This document shows, piece after piece, positions 1 to 11,556 of a DNA stretch of 64,000 nt; within the stretch, counting starts at the first letter, position 1; each line of letters begins with the position of its first letter. The translations under genes and the position numbers were made by a program. This stretch comes from Isoetes taiwanensis (lineage: Eukaryota > Streptophyta > Lycopodiopsida > Isoetales > Isoetaceae): the NCBI GenBank assembly GCA_021234155.1, contig JAJEKV010000013.1, forward strand, positions 4,460,028 through 4,524,027, read 5' to 3'. The notes beneath the pieces were generated by a model. The model did no database searches. It saw only the letters and a program-made list of their open reading frames with translations, and was not told the DNA's origin.

Positions 1-300
1 TGCACCGTAGGATGTGTCCCAAAGCAACGTGAGCCGTAGGATCTCGGACCGACGATCAGGATCAGATCAACCTGGACCGTAGGATCGCTTACATTACATA
101 TAGTCTATACACAAAATACCAAGCCATCTGGGCCGTAGGATACGTCCCAAAGCCACGTGAGCCGTAGGATCTCGGATCAACGGCCGGATTCAGGAGGACA
201 AACATAAGAACATAAGCCACGTGAGCCGTAGGATCTTGGATCAACGGCCGGATTCAGGAGGACAAACATAAGAACATATATATGTTATGATATGATATAG
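1..300. repeat. Short tandem repeat cluster with a GCCGTAGGAT core
   Basis: Two adjacent 64-bp units (151-214 and 215-278) are almost identical. Each carries the words CCACGTGAGCCGTAGGATC and GGACAAACATAAGAACATA. A more diverged relative of the first half lies at about 3-58, and single GCCGTAGGAT or ACCGTAGGAT words recur at about 5, 34, 74 and 132. No coding signal is present. The cluster may be the edge of a transposon lying mostly outside the window, but I cannot assign a family. Confidence 0.7.
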
Positions 301-482
301 GTGTATTTAATTTGGGGGGGGGGGCTAATTAATAGGGCTATTAATGGTAGGAGAATATTCCTAGCCCTAAGAGCATATTTCCTTTTTAAATATCGTTTTA
401 GAATCCCATTCTCCCTATCTCACCCTAAACCTCTCTTTCTTCATCTCCAGCTTAAGTTAATCCATTTTCTTAATCGTAAGAC

Positions 483-1621
483 ATGGCCCGAACCAAATGC
501 GCAACTCCAAAGTTTAGGAGCCCCAGACACACCCCTTCCATGGCAGAGGTAGCAATGATCCCGGAGCATTTCAAGCCGGGAGGGAGGAGGAGGAGCGCAA
601 GGAGTCGTCCAGCTCGACGGACGAGACTTTCCACGCCTCCCACGAGCGGGCGCAGAGTAGCTCGTCATTAGCTACCCAAAGGACTAGGGAGACTGTCGAG
701 ATCAGCTGGGCATCGGCAAGCCAGGAAGAGGAGGAGGAGGAGGAGGAGGAGGAGGAGGAGAAGCAGCAGCAGTAGGAGGAGGAGCAGCGGCGGGAAGAAG
801 TCGGCACCTCCAAGAAGAAGGGCAAGGAGAAGGTAGCCGAATGGCCAGAGGAGCGGGCGCAGAGAAAGAAGAGGGAGAGGAGAAGGAGGAAAGGGAGAAG
901 AGGTTCAAGGGGGACCAAGATCGCCCTCGAGGGATAGTATATATTGAAGAACCCCGTCGGGAGGCAACCGATGAGGAGCAGGAGGAGGAGGAGGAGAACG
1001 AGGAAGAAGGAAGCGGCGGGCAAGAGGAGGACGAGCCCGAGGGGGACGCCAGGGAAGCATCTAACCCGGACACCCATCCACCCTGCCCGAAGTGGCCCAA
1101 GCCACCGAAGGTAGTGAAGAAGCAAAAAGTAGGGGAACGCGAGTTCATGCTGAAGGAGGATCATGAGTTCCAGAGGAGGAAGATGGCATACCAGGAGTAC
1201 CTCCGCAGGTGGAAGAGGTACAATGACTGGTATTGCAAGCAGAACGTACAGAAATGCGTTAGGGGCGGAAGGCCAAAGAACCAGCCAAAGCTGCCGCCAC
1301 CACGTGGAGCCGCTGAAGAACCACCATGGGCCTAATTCGAAGCACGCCCGTGTATTCCAGAAGATTAGGCACTTCCAGCAGTGCACTAATCTCCTGATCC
1401 GGAAGGCGCCGTTCGAACGGCTCCTCCGGAAGATTATGCAGGAGTTTTAAACCGATTATAGGGTCACACCCCTAACGGTTCGATCCCTACAAGAGGCAGC
1501 AGAGGTGGAGCTGGTCCAACTCTTCGAGGAGGGCAATTTGTGCGCCATCCACGCGAAGAGGATGACAGTGATGTCCAAGGATCTACATCTGGCAGGGAGG
1601 ATCCGCAAGGAGAAGCCCTAG
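483..1621 (+). pseudogene. Histone H3-variant pseudogene with a long acidic insert
   Basis: The start at 483 reads MARTK, the invariant plant H3 N-terminus, followed by CATPKFRSPRHTP in place of the usual H3 tail. A highly charged region follows: a (GAG)n expansion at about 725-765, then a frame open at about 688-1335 rich in Glu, Lys and Arg. From about 1304 a third frame gives the H3 fold: IRHFQQCTNLLIRKAPFERL (alpha-N and alpha-1), then [20 protein letters not shown] and [20 protein letters not shown] (alpha-2 and alpha-3), ending at a TAG at 1619-1621. Loop 1 has the canonical H3 length, not the longer CENH3 one, although IRHFQ and TNLLI resemble CENH3. An in-frame TAA at 1448-1450 replaces the codon equivalent to H3 Lys79, and tail, insert and core lie in three different frames. 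It would have been a nucleosomal histone in the nucleus; it is now almost certainly non-functional. Introns joining the frames cannot be excluded, but the stop inside the core remains. No poly(A) tail or target duplication marks it as a processed copy. Confidence 0.8.
725..790. repeat. GAG/CAG trinucleotide tract inside the H3-like pseudogene
   Basis: An almost pure (GAG)n run followed by a few CAG triplets and more GAG. Frames through it give poly-Glu, poly-Gly or poly-Arg/Ser. The antisense reading creates artificial Ser/Leu-rich open frames at about 571-1386. Slippage here could explain one of the frame shifts between the tail and insert of the pseudogene. Confidence 0.8.
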
Positions 1622-2280
1622 AAGCTTCCCATTTTTGTACTTAGTTAAATTATACATATAAAACTATCTTTTTTGTGTAAGTCAAATTCTTATATATAAA
1701 AGTACTTACTGTGCAAATTAATTTCTTATATGTATAAAAGTACTTTTTGTATAAATCAAATTGTTGTAAAACCTTTCATATTGTAGTTAAAATGTTCTTA
1801 TTATTAAATCTGTGTAAAATTTTACCTTTAAATTAAAATTTGGGCCAAAGTCAGCCTACTCGGGTCACTCCGCCCCGATGGCCCCTGCGCGCGAACGAAG
1901 ATGCGTGAGTTGACCCGAGTTGCTTGATCTGTGAGGTAATTGACCCAATTTTTGTAAAAGACGTTAGGAGAACGCAGACATCATTGGCGCAGCTTGATCC
2001 GAGTCATATGATTCATCGAGAACGCAGACATACCCGAGTCATATGATTTTTAGCAAAAATTTTCCAAGGTTGCTTAGGAAAATTATTCATGCACATTTTA
2101 GCCTTGATCCCATTCTAGATTTTCAATCCATTTGAACCTCATCTTAAAAAAATTCCCACAATAGGGGGGATTGAACCTCCCACCCACAAGGATGAAACCT
2201 CCCAAACCCCCTCGTGCCAACCACTGAGGGTGGGCGTCATTTATATTTAAATAATCCTTAATTAAATTTAAACTTTAATC
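1622..2280. other. AT-rich spacer with small degenerate repeats
   Basis: No gene seen. About 1650-1765 contains two or three degenerate copies of a roughly 50-bp unit (words TATATAAAAGTACTT and GTATAAAAGTACTTT). About 1970-2045 repeats GAGAACGCAGACAT and CCGAGTCATATGATT in diverged form. About 2150-2240 carries a tRNA-like B-box word (GGTTCAATCC on the minus strand), possibly a SINE remnant, but no A box or full tRNA fold was found. Confidence 0.4.
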
Positions 2281-4540
2281 ATGTTAGATAATATTGCCAA
2301 GACCCTTAGAGTTAGAACCAAGACCCTTAAGCTAGATAGAGACAGCATCTGCATTTATCTTAGCTTAGTCGTCGCTCTTATCTTGCTAAGTGTCTTCTTG
2401 TCTACATACATATAGTATAATCAAACCCTTTGCTTAGAAATCCAGCTAGTTGTCAAGGGCTTAGAAATTGTTGTCACATGTTGGTATAATACACCAACAC
2501 ACGTTATAGATGCACTACCATCAAGTGTCTTCCGCCATGCCTTTGTATCATAGATAATTATCTAGGAATTCATTCTACCTAGGTAATTTAGTCCAACACA
2601 CAAAGTACATCCATAGAATAAGTCTCCTTATACCACTCCATAACAGTAAATAAGTACCTTTCTCAGTGCCTAGTAAAGTGCCAAATGCAAAGTGGGTCAT
2701 TTGAGCTAGAGTGGATAAAGGTATAAAAATAGGGTTTGTAGAGTAAGTAGACATAAATAATTGTTGTTGTGGTAGTATGCCATGTGCACTTTAGGATAGT
2801 CAAGTAGATTAGGAGAACCTTCGTTGCAGATCTTCGAGGCCTCGAGACGGAAGCCACTCGACAACATCAATGAATTGAAAGCAGAAGGCAACTTATGGAG
2901 GAAACTTCAGCAAATCAAAGGCCAAGATGGTGTACAGGGAAGCCCGAACACAAATAATAAAGGGGAGCCTAGAGGAAGGACGATTGCGACATCAAGAATA
3001 TAGACACAAGAGCTGCCAAGAGGGCTATGAAACAGTCAATGGGCATCATGTCACTTACAAAATTGATCACATAAGGGGAGGAACATCTCCTACTCAAGGA
3101 TATTCTCCAAGTGCCATATTGTCTCGAGGAAGGGCAAAACATCGATGACTGATGTCACAGCTACGCCATCAACAAGTACACGACTTCATCGACTTATGAC
3201 ATCAAGAGTTCTAAAGGATGAGACTGGACATACCTTCTAGGAAGGGCAACTATCGCAGATATACAGACCTAATAGTATCAGATTTAGACTTCAAGCAAAG
3301 ATACTTTGGCTAAGGAGGTATTACAAGCCAGCATGGGTTGACTTCTTCCTCATCAGCCTTGATACTTCAGAGCAGCTAAATCAACCTCGACAGCACCATC
3401 TCAAGATCACGACGATCTTCCACCTTAGAGATTGGAGGTCAAGCACCATCAAGAAGAGGCATCATAAGAGACCAAATACTAGCATTACTAACTGATCATA
3501 GTCCCTGCATATGGATGCAAATAAACTTCTCTTAGGAAGAGAAGCTGCACAGTTAGAAGTGGAAAGCACTCACCATTGTCATCAGCCTTATAACAGCAAC
3601 ATGTGACCGCCAGGTCGAAGAATCGAATCGACAAGGTCAACACAACAATATCAATTCAAGAGTTAGAAGAATCATCCTCAAATCTCGTAACCTCCAAGGC
3701 AGATGAGTCGACATGAAAGATTCTAGAATGTGAAGAACATTACCTTCAAGCCTCTGAGATGCGACACCGAGACTTATGTTATCCACTACATCATCAAGTC
3801 CACTAATATGGATAACTTTAATGAAGGTAGTCAACATCAACATTAAGGACGAGCAGAGTCAGAATATGTTCGACAAAAGAAAGCAGGGCACATGAATGAT
3901 TATACAACAACTCCAAGGAGACCAGATTTTTCAACAAATTATGGATCATCAGGTTGCTGCTCCAATGACTAACGACTATACCAGCTTTAAGCAAGCTAGA
4001 GGATCCATCAGATAGTTGAATATCTTAGAATTATCGGCGATAATATCCATGATGGGATTGAGAAGAAATTTCGAGTAGATTTTTGTCATTTCGTTTAGAA
4101 ATGATGGTTCCAAGAATTGAGCAAATCTTCAAGGATTGGGAAGAAACACGTATGGAGTTCCAAAATTACAAACATTGCTGACAGATATCTAACATATTGG
4201 AACCTCTTCGTGAGCTTGATCTTCTCGCTAAGAAGGATTCAATAATAGGATAACCATCGACCATGTATATGACGAGTACCTCCACAGCATAAGGAATAAT
4301 CGATCAAATGAAAGGAAGCAAACTAGTAAGTCCGGCCAACTTCTTAGATGGCATCAACTCAAAGGTGGGACTATTTCAAGAGGGCAATAATTAAGAAAGG
4401 GGAGATCCTAGAGTGTAGATTAGATCTAAAACAAGAATAATTATTTAATTGCATAGTTTTTTATGTGTGTCCAAAGGAAATGTCTGTTGATATAACTTGT
4501 GGCCATAGGATTTATGTAAGTAATTCTTTAATCTGTAACC
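2281..4540. other. Long gene-free stretch, possibly a decayed retroelement
   Basis: Only short open frames occur here (up to 73 codons) and none resembles a known domain. A purine-rich word (AAGAAAGGGGAG, about 4394-4405) looks like a polypurine tract, which hints at a very old LTR-type element. I could not find matching long terminal repeats, so this is a weak suggestion only. Confidence 0.25.
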
Positions 4541-4600
4541 CATGGAAAAAATTAGCGGCTATTATTAGCCAAATGGCAAAATTTTAGGGGGTCTAGGCAA
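4541..4600 (+). repeat. Left arm of a 7.1-kb-spaced inverted repeat
   Basis: The 60 bp starting CATGGAAAAAATTAGCGGCT match, in reverse complement and with few mismatches, 11610-11668. Both arms contain a near-palindrome of the type GGCTAATATTAGCC and the word TTGGCTAAT. The arms face each other like the terminal inverted repeats of a DNA transposon. No clear target duplication flanks them, and the matching stops sharply at the outer CATGG. Confidence 0.65.
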
Positions 4601-5286
4601 TTTTTGTGGCGAATTTTATAAAGAGAGATTTCTTTAAAAAAAAATAAAAAATAGCCATAGTTAAAACGAGTACTCCATTATTTTTTTAGGATTAGCCAAA
4701 CTATTTTCCCTTTTTTCCTTAAAGAAAAAGGGATTAGCCTTTCTTTATAAAAAAAAACATCTGCTACCAATATTCCAATCTAGACCAGAGAATAATAACG
4801 CTTAAGTGGTTTTAACAAATGCAAATATAGTGTTAACATTTTTCCCTTGACCATAATTTCAGCCCTTGACCATACTTATATGGATAATAAGAAGAACATA
4901 TCTGCCCCTGAGTTATGCTTCTGATCAGACTTCCAAAAACTATGTTTTTGATACTGGTCGCAATAATTAGGCAATAACATAGCAATTTTTAGTGTAGTAA
5001 CAACTCACAATTTATATATATTAACCTCTAGTGATTTTAGACCAGCACATTGTTCTAGTAAGTTGGCTCTGGTTTTGGATCTGAGCCCTCTATAGATGTA
5101 ACAAATCATCAAGGTGCCGAGCTGACCTCGCCAGTCCAGAACTGTTAAGATTTAATCTTATGTAATATGCCCAAGTTCTCCATGCAAGTCCAATGGTTGC
5201 TTATTATTATTTTCAAAGCCACATCTTTTCTTCTGGTCAGTAACTCCTTTAAAAAATGCCATTTAATACTTCATGCACTGATGAAG
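4601..5286. other. Gene-free AT-rich stretch
   Basis: No open frame of note and no recognisable element. The words GGATTAGCCAAAC and GGGATTAGCC (about 4690-4740) echo the neighbouring inverted-repeat arm, suggesting its relatives extend slightly into this stretch. Confidence 0.3.
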
Positions 5287-5398
5287 AAGAATTTTACCTG
5301 CATTTTCTGAGTTAGCATGCCAGATCAGTAAACATTTGGGTAAGAATTTTACCTGCATTTTCTGATTTAGCGTGCCAGATCATTAAACATTTGGGTAA
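5287..5398. repeat. 55-bp tandem duplication
   Basis: Two consecutive copies (5287-5341 and 5342-5396) of a unit beginning AAGAATTTTACCTGC and ending AAACATTTGGGT differ at about three positions. It is a recent local duplication with no coding content. Confidence 0.8.
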
Positions 5399-5429
5399 GG
5401 TGCTATTTCCTACTCCATCTACTCTAAGA

Positions 5430-5670
5430 GCTATTTGTCTTTTTCTTTTTTTCTTCCTTTTTCCATTTTTCTATTCCCTTCTTTTTCCTTTTTCTATTTT
5501 TTCTCTTCTTTTTTGTTCCCCTCCTTTCCCCTTCCTATTTTTCTATGTTACCCTTTTTTTTCCCTCATTCCCTTTTTTCTCCTCCCCGTTTTCCTTCTCC
5601 TTTTCCTTTTACTTTTTTTTCCTCTTCCTTTTCTCCCCTCCCTTCGCTTTTCTTCCCTTTCATTTTCCCC
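5430..5670. repeat. Polypyrimidine low-complexity tract
   Basis: About 240 bp composed almost only of T and C on the plus strand (CTTTTTCC-type words). Translated frames are runs of Phe, Leu, Ser and Pro, or Lys, Arg and Glu on the minus strand, and are not genes. Such tracts can form triplex DNA. It lies where the end of the adjoining gypsy LTR remnant would be expected. Confidence 0.85.
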
Positions 5671-5679
5671 CAGCAACAA

Positions 5680-6660
5680 CATACATCGAACTACCTCAAA
5701 GGGTAGCACATCCATACCTCCAGAGATACAACAGAGATAAACATAAGCCATCAAACATGAGAGCTCCTACCGAAAGCTCGGACTCATGGGGAGGTAGACT
5801 GACGGCTAGGCCACAAGATAGACCAGACCGAGGCATAACAATGGCGGGGCTGGCTATAGACAATAGCTAGGGTTGACCACTCCATCCGACTCTCCTGTGC
5901 ATACTTTGCAGATGGGCTAGATCGGGCTCTAGTGTGACTCTAGCATTCCGGATACGCAATCTCATGGTATCACCCATGGAGACTATTTCGAGTTGCATCT
6001 CCCCGGTTCGACGAGGTAGGAAGGGTTCCATCTCCCCTTCCCAGTGTTTATAGGTTCCATGGGCGGCTAGAGAATTGTGGCGACACACGATTCTTACCCG
6101 ACTGAACCCCCAAAACAAGAGCCAGGCCGTCACCTACAGCGCTTGAGAGGCAGGGCGACACCATTGCCCCATGAGGTGTCGGACCCATACCTGGCCCACT
6201 CGAAGTGACCGGCTATAGGCCTAGCCCCTCATCTGGAATCCTAACTTCCAGATGATCTACAAAGGACTCTAACCCAAATACCTGCTCCTGAGGAACTCCC
6301 TCTTGCTCTCGGCATCTCCACGGCCTTCAAGGGGTTCCTTACTGATGCGCGCACGCTCCGGGGGCTACTGTGCTATGCTGTGCCACAGCAGACGGTTCTC
6401 GAAACGAATTTTCGAGCGCGAGCAATGTTCCAAGACTGTTGGAGCCAGAAAAATGGCCTAGAATTAGGGTTTGGCCATTTATAGGTTAGGGTTCCATGTC
6501 ACTGCCACATGGCTCCAATGGGGTCTCCATGTGGCGGGTGCCCAATAGGGTGAGACCATGTGGAAATGGCCCTATGCCTAAGGTTGGCTAAGTTAGATGA
6601 ATAACTTAGCCATGCTCCCTTTTCCACCTACTATAGTGTACAATTCAACTACCTTGCAGT
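5680..6660 (-). repeat. Probable 3' LTR remnant of the chromovirus
   Basis: Aligned by eye with the better preserved LTR at 14393-15486, the similarity is patchy but collinear over several hundred bases. The right part (6440-6660) carries TTAGGGTT-type words resembling 37550-37640 of the split LTR. The exact ends (TG...CA) could not be placed. Confidence 0.5.
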
Positions 6661-9000
6661 GCATCATGGCCCTGAAGGTTTAAGCTAGGGAGCATTCCAT
6701 TGATCCCATCATTGCTCATGATGCTACACTCTTTTCACATGACCCTCCTGGTCATGCACACTCTTTATGCATACTGGCTTAGAGAACGCCCCTGCGGCAA
6801 TCTCATCATCGCCTACACTCCAAAATCTTCGCATATGCATCCCAACTACCCTCAAATGCATAAGCTTTTCTGCACTTACACTAGGCATACACAACCTTAG
6901 CTAAGAGCACCTGATGAGTTGGCATCGACCAATTCGGAGATGACTTGGCCATCGAATTGCTCCAAGAATTCTGGGTATTGCATCTTCCACGAGCAAATGC
7001 TTCCACTTGATCACGTATTGGGAAAACTGAGACCTTATTGCCTCCTTAAATGCTTTGTCGAGAATTAGCTCGGGGACTATCTCGATTTGCTCCTCCATCA
7101 TCTCCAACAAGGTTGAAGTCTTCAAAACCTCCTCTGGGTTTGGAGTATGCCTCTTAAGTAGGCTCACGTGGAAGACTTTATGGACCCTTTAGATGGGCAG
7201 GCAAGTCGAGCTTGTAGGCTTGGCTCCCTACTCGCTCCAAAATCTTGAAAGGTCCCGCCCATCTTGGAGCAAGCTACTTATAATTGCCGATGTGAAGCTT
7301 CACTTGCTTGACCTTTACTTGAGCCAAACTTTATCTTCCAGAACAAACTCTCGAGGAGTTTTATGTCTATCTGTTTGACTCTTCTGATGTGCGTTTGTTG
7401 TTTGAAGATATTCTCGCACTTCTACCACAAGTTGCTGCACATCTACCGTCGTTGTTGAGAAACTTCCACCTTAGACACTAGATTATGCCATATAACTGGG
7501 GTCAAGCATTGATAACCGTAACCAATCATGGAGGGAGACATCTTCAATGACCCTTGCTTTGTATTATTGTACGTAACTCGACTAGGTGGATGTAATCGCT
7601 TGTTCCAACATAGTTTCTCAACGTGTCCTCCAAAATTTTGTTGGTGCATTCATTTGCCCATTTGACTGCGAATGATAAGCAAAACCCATCCACAAGTTGG
7701 TGCAGATCATCGTGCTGAAGAAGTCTTGGTAAACGGCGCTAAAGAACTTCGGGTCTTTATAGGTGATGATCGACCCGGGCATTCTGTGCTACCTGAAAAA
7801 AATCTCTTATGTAGATAACAAGGCTAGATCCAAGGCAAGAATGTGCCCTTTTTGATATATTACAACCATCAATGCAACAAAGCTCCTTGTTGTCCTTGGA
7901 AGGCCCGCTATGAAATCCATGCTGATGACTTCCCACTTGGCGTCTGGCAGCGCGTAAGGTTCCAAAAAACTCCCGAGGTTTGAAGTTGTTCTGCCTTTGT
8001 CTGACTGACATTCTTGGATATACCTGACTATATGCTTCTTCATGCCCGGCCAGAAGTAGCTACTTCTAATCTTGAAGTAGGCCTTTATAGATTTTGCATG
8101 GCCGAAAATAGGGCTATTATGCGTGTCATGGAAGATTAACTTTCTTACTCCTGATGCTTCAAGTACGCATAGTTGTTCTTGTGATATAAAAGATTGCCTT
8201 CCTTTTTAAAATGTTTGAAGATCTCTCTTTCCTTTTCCGTCCTTGCGCTCTTGCAAAGACTAGCCCATATGTGCTTGAATTCCATGTTAGAGGAGATGGC
8301 TTCTTCTATCTTCTTGCTGAATTCACTTGCCGAAGTGGAGATGGCATTGCAAAATGATGCTTTAAAAGCTTACCAATAAGTGGCCATGTCTTAGCATCTC
8401 CATGGCCTTCCTCAAATGGGCTGCATGCTCTTCCATTGATTTGCTGTAGATCACGATGTCGTCGAAGAAAAATTAGTGACGAACTCATCTAAGAAATCTT
8501 TGAAGATGTCGTTCGTCAAGTGTATAAAAGTCGATGGAGCATTCGATAGGCTCAGGGGCATTACTGTGAACTCATAGTGCCCATACCGTGTTCTAAAGGA
8601 GTCTTATAATTATCTTCCTCCTTCATTCTTATTTGATGATTGCCCGACCTTAAGTCGATTTTGTAGAAGAATCTCGCTCCTTGGGGCTGATCCATTATGT
8701 CATTTGTTCGTTGAGCTGCCAATGTTTGATATATATCTTTAGACTTCCATCCTGGCCGAAATGATCCCCAAGTCGATCAACTTCTATAACTGCTTCTTGA
8801 GCTCTGCTAACTCGGAAGTGCTCATTCTATAAAGAGCTTTGCTGGTCGGCTCTGCATCTGGTGCAAGAGTGATCTCAGCCTCTACGCCTCTATAGGACAA
8901 AAGATCTCAAATTTCTTCCAGAGGTATACCATGGGACTTCTTGATTAGCTATTTGAGAATGAAGCTATTTGGAAAATCAATGTAGAGTGTGTAGACTAAC
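5680..9000 (-). mobile_element. Old Ty3/gypsy chromovirus remnant, minus strand
   Basis: A fossil LTR retrotransposon. On the minus strand the parts run in gypsy order from right to left: reverse transcriptase pieces (about 8390-8830, with KIDLRSG and FFDDIVIYS motifs), RNase H area (about 8150-8400), integrase (about 7750-8045, with ISMDFIAGLP), and a chromodomain-like C-terminus (about 6980-7020, VIKWK...EDA). A block at about 5680-6240 is homologous to the gypsy LTR at 14600-15200 (shared words GACGGCT, CCACTCCATCCG, CTTTGCAGAT), so it is probably the 3' LTR of this copy. The element is heavily broken, with many interruptions in every domain, and looks old. Its 5' part and 5' LTR were not identified; 9000-9380 may contain further remains. 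Confidence 0.75.
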
Positions 9001-9695
9001 CCATAAGGGCCATGCATCCACAGTTTAGATCAAATGTGGCCAAAATATTTTGAAACTGTACTTGTGACCCCCAAACACCCTCTGGGGGGTTGGGGGGGGA
9101 TGCTTTTGGTAGCATAATATCAACCCATGGAATGTGCAGGAGCACAGGTGCATACATGTGCAAACAGAGGCAGATCACCATAGCTTGAGGCAATATCTTG
9201 ACACTTGCTTCCTCAGCAAGCTTTGGGATGCCAATGCCCTTGAACATGTCAAGACAGCACATTACCAGCGCCACATAAATCCCACATTGGAACGAGGCCC
9301 GCAATGCTACCTGCGTACCCACTTGCCCATGAAAAGGCGCAGACTCATTGCCTCCATTCGCACAGGGGCACATCATCTTTGAATTGAGACGGGCAGATGG
9401 ATTGGTGAGCCACGCCGGGATTGTGCTCTGTCAATCTTTGCCAAATGGGAGTCATTGAGGATGAATCTCATACCCTTCAAAGTTGCCCGGCAAAGCATAT
9501 GATCAAATTCGGACGCGCTATGCTGAGTTGGTCAGGCCTGGCCAACCGTTACATGTGACATTGAGCACAGCATCCGTACGGGTGCTCGGATCATACCTTC
9601 AAGAGGTTATGGACATGCGAGATCAGCTATGTCCTCGGGCACACACTTGACATGTATATATACATTGATGTATACTTGTACAGTTTGATAGCATT
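9001..9695. other. Gene-free stretch, possibly the 5' part of the chromovirus remnant
   Basis: One 126-codon open frame on the minus strand (8996-9376) has no recognisable motif. I see no zinc knuckle or protease signature. It may be a decayed gag region of the neighbouring element, which is inference only. Confidence 0.25.
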
Positions 9696-9766
9696 CTTAT
9701 TACTGCCACGGTTTTTCCCTCGAAAACCCTTCGGGGCGGGGGTTTTTTAACCCGGACAGTAATAAG
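9696..9766 (+). repeat. Palindromic module, left copy
   Basis: Perfect 10-bp outer arms CTTATTACTG and CAGTAATAAG enclose a core of the form GGTTTTTCCCTCGAAAACCC followed by GGGGCGGGGGTTTTTTAACC. A homologous module lies in opposite orientation at 11075-11158. Together the two could be the ends of a roughly 1.45-kb non-autonomous DNA transposon, or independent fold-back insertions. Confidence 0.6.
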
Positions 9767-11074
9767 TTTGCGGCGCTCCTTATGGGTCCCATAGGTCGAT
9801 TGGCCTCAGTGGACGATAAAAAATCATTCTCATTTAATTTGGGATTTTCTGGTTTGACTAAAAAAAAATTAGAATTATTTTTAACTTGATTTCCTAAGAT
9901 TCTGAGGGGGTTTGTCTGTCGACAAATATTCTCGATTCTCCAAAAAATCAAGAACTTTTTTTATTGGTATGATTTCGTGTGCTTTGTTTATTCGAGTCAA
10001 TCCATCTTCTTTTGGCAATCTTTGGCTCCATTCCAAGTGTCCTGAGTGTGGTCTTCCAGAAGGCAAAACATAGTTCGCCTCATGTAGTCCAATGTTTATG
10101 CAGAGTAGAGGAGATTGTCTCCGGTAATGGCCCACCATAGCTTGGATCGATGGCATGGAGATGGCCGCATGACCCCTGTGATAACGGACTTTCAATCCCA
10201 CATATGCACAGCTACGATACCAGGAGCTGGATCCTTTACAAAGATGGGTGCATGAAGTTCAGCTGTAGGTGAATAGATTTGATGAGAGGATTTAGGGCTT
10301 TTTCTCTGAAGGATTAGTTGTCTTTCTTTGGTTTCAATTTTGTTGTATGCCAGGGTTTTTCCAATACATATCCATGATGGTAAACATGCCTAGAACAATT
10401 TATATTTTTGCTTTTGCCATGCTTTGTGCAGAACTGATGGCATCAATTTATGTGTAGAAATTTATACTGCGAGTTACACATTCACTATTTTCAACACAAA
10501 CTTCCAGTGCTATATTTAACATGTATGCCATGTATATGGTTGTCTAAGAACACGGTGTTTATTTTTTGGCGAAATTCGATGTTGCAACAACTATGGCAGT
10601 TTACTCTTTTGTTTTCCTTTTTTGACATTGATTTCTATTTGGGGCATATTTGCAGAGGCATATATGCAGGGATCTGCTATGATTATGACAAGATGGTATG
10701 AAATGTTAGTGCAAAAGGAGTTGCTTAGACATTCGATTATTTTTTAGGTTGTTGCCTTTGAGTTCTGCACTGGTGTAAGTTATGTCTTCCAGTAAACCTA
10801 AGTATAGTTCTATGCCCTGTATTGATTGTTTCTCTTAGTAAAGGTCACAGTCTGCTATTTGGGCCTATATCTTCATTCTTGCACTGCGACTCGCATGAAA
10901 CCAACAAAGCGCCCGAAGATAGGCTTCTCATTCATCTCAGCAGATTTTCTACAATGGTGGACAGTGGATAGCCGCACACATGCGAACTACCCACGAAAAA
11001 TAAAGGGAAAATCAATTATATCATTTGGACCCCAAAACAAATACAATGCTAATAGATGAGTGGCTGATGTACTG
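9767..11074. other. Non-coding interior between the two palindromic modules
   Basis: Open frames here (up to 106 codons, minus strand at 9881-10201) carry no recognisable domain. Two frames on the minus strand at 9700-10200 look protein-like in composition, but I cannot assign them. The remainder is AT-rich. Confidence 0.3.
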
Positions 11075-11158
11075 CTTGCCGAAAGCTTATCACGGGATTA
11101 AAAAACCCCGCCCTTTCGGGTTTTCGAGGAAAAACCCTAGTGATAAGCCTTCGGCAAG
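11075..11158 (-). repeat. Palindromic module, right copy
   Basis: The arms CTTGCCGAAAGCTTATCAC (11075-11093) and GTGATAAGCCTTCGGCAAG (11140-11158) pair over 19 bp with one mismatch. The core, read on the minus strand, is AGGGTTTTTCCTCGAAAACC then GGGCGGGGTTTTTTAATCCC, closely matching the left module at 9696-9766. The minus-strand reading CACTAGGGTTTTT is reminiscent of a CACTA-type terminus, but no subterminal repeats support this. Confidence 0.6.
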
Positions 11159-11285
11159 GGGCTTAGACAAACGTAAGGCATAGAATCGCTCCCAAAAACC
11201 CGCGCATGGAGAAGTCAAAACGGATGGCGCTCGCCAACCTGTACCTGCACATCACCAACAACAAACGAGAAACATACCAAAGAAT

Positions 11286-11333
11286 AGCATCACCCAGTGG
11301 GTGGAAAAAAGCATCACCCACCGGGTGGAAAAA
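11286..11333. repeat. 24-bp tandem repeat, each unit a hairpin
   Basis: Two units, 11286-11309 and 11310-11333, of the form AGCATCACCCANNGGGTGG plus A5. In each unit CACCC pairs with GGGTG around a short loop. Confidence 0.75.
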
Positions 11334-11495
11334 CATGATAAACAGAACTTGTACAAAATATAATAAACAAAGAAGGGGGGGAGGGTGGGTTCAAAGAGAA
11401 TAAGGTACTGCTGAGAGAAGAGGAAGCGCCGATGAAACGTCGATGAAGAACTCTGCAATAAGTAGCAAACGCCCAACCTGATGAACGGCCCAAAA

Positions 11496-11539
11496 CGCAT
11501 GCGATGCATGCATGCGACGCATGCAATGCATGCATGCTC
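11496..11539. repeat. 22-bp tandem repeat of GCATGC/RY motifs
   Basis: Two 22-bp units (11496-11517 and 11518-11539) composed of alternating purine-pyrimidine CGCATGC and ATGCATGC words. CATGCA is the RY element bound by plant B3-domain factors. The alternation also favours Z-DNA. No gene starts nearby. Confidence 0.7.
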
Positions 11540-11556
11540 GTCTTGAGCAAGAATGC

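Noticed and set aside
571-1386. Long minus-strand Ser/Leu-rich open frames
   Set aside because: They are the antisense of the (GAG)n and Glu/Lys/Arg-rich insert of the H3-like pseudogene; the sense strand carries the recognisable histone motifs.
5391-5870. 159-codon Phe/Leu/Ser frame that looks like a membrane protein
   Set aside because: It is a translation of a polypyrimidine low-complexity tract; it has no coding signature and continues into an LTR remnant.
9881-10201. 106-codon frame of protein-like composition, considered as a plastid DNA insertion
   Set aside because: I could not match it to any plastid gene I remember with confidence, and it lies between the two palindromic modules; left unassigned.
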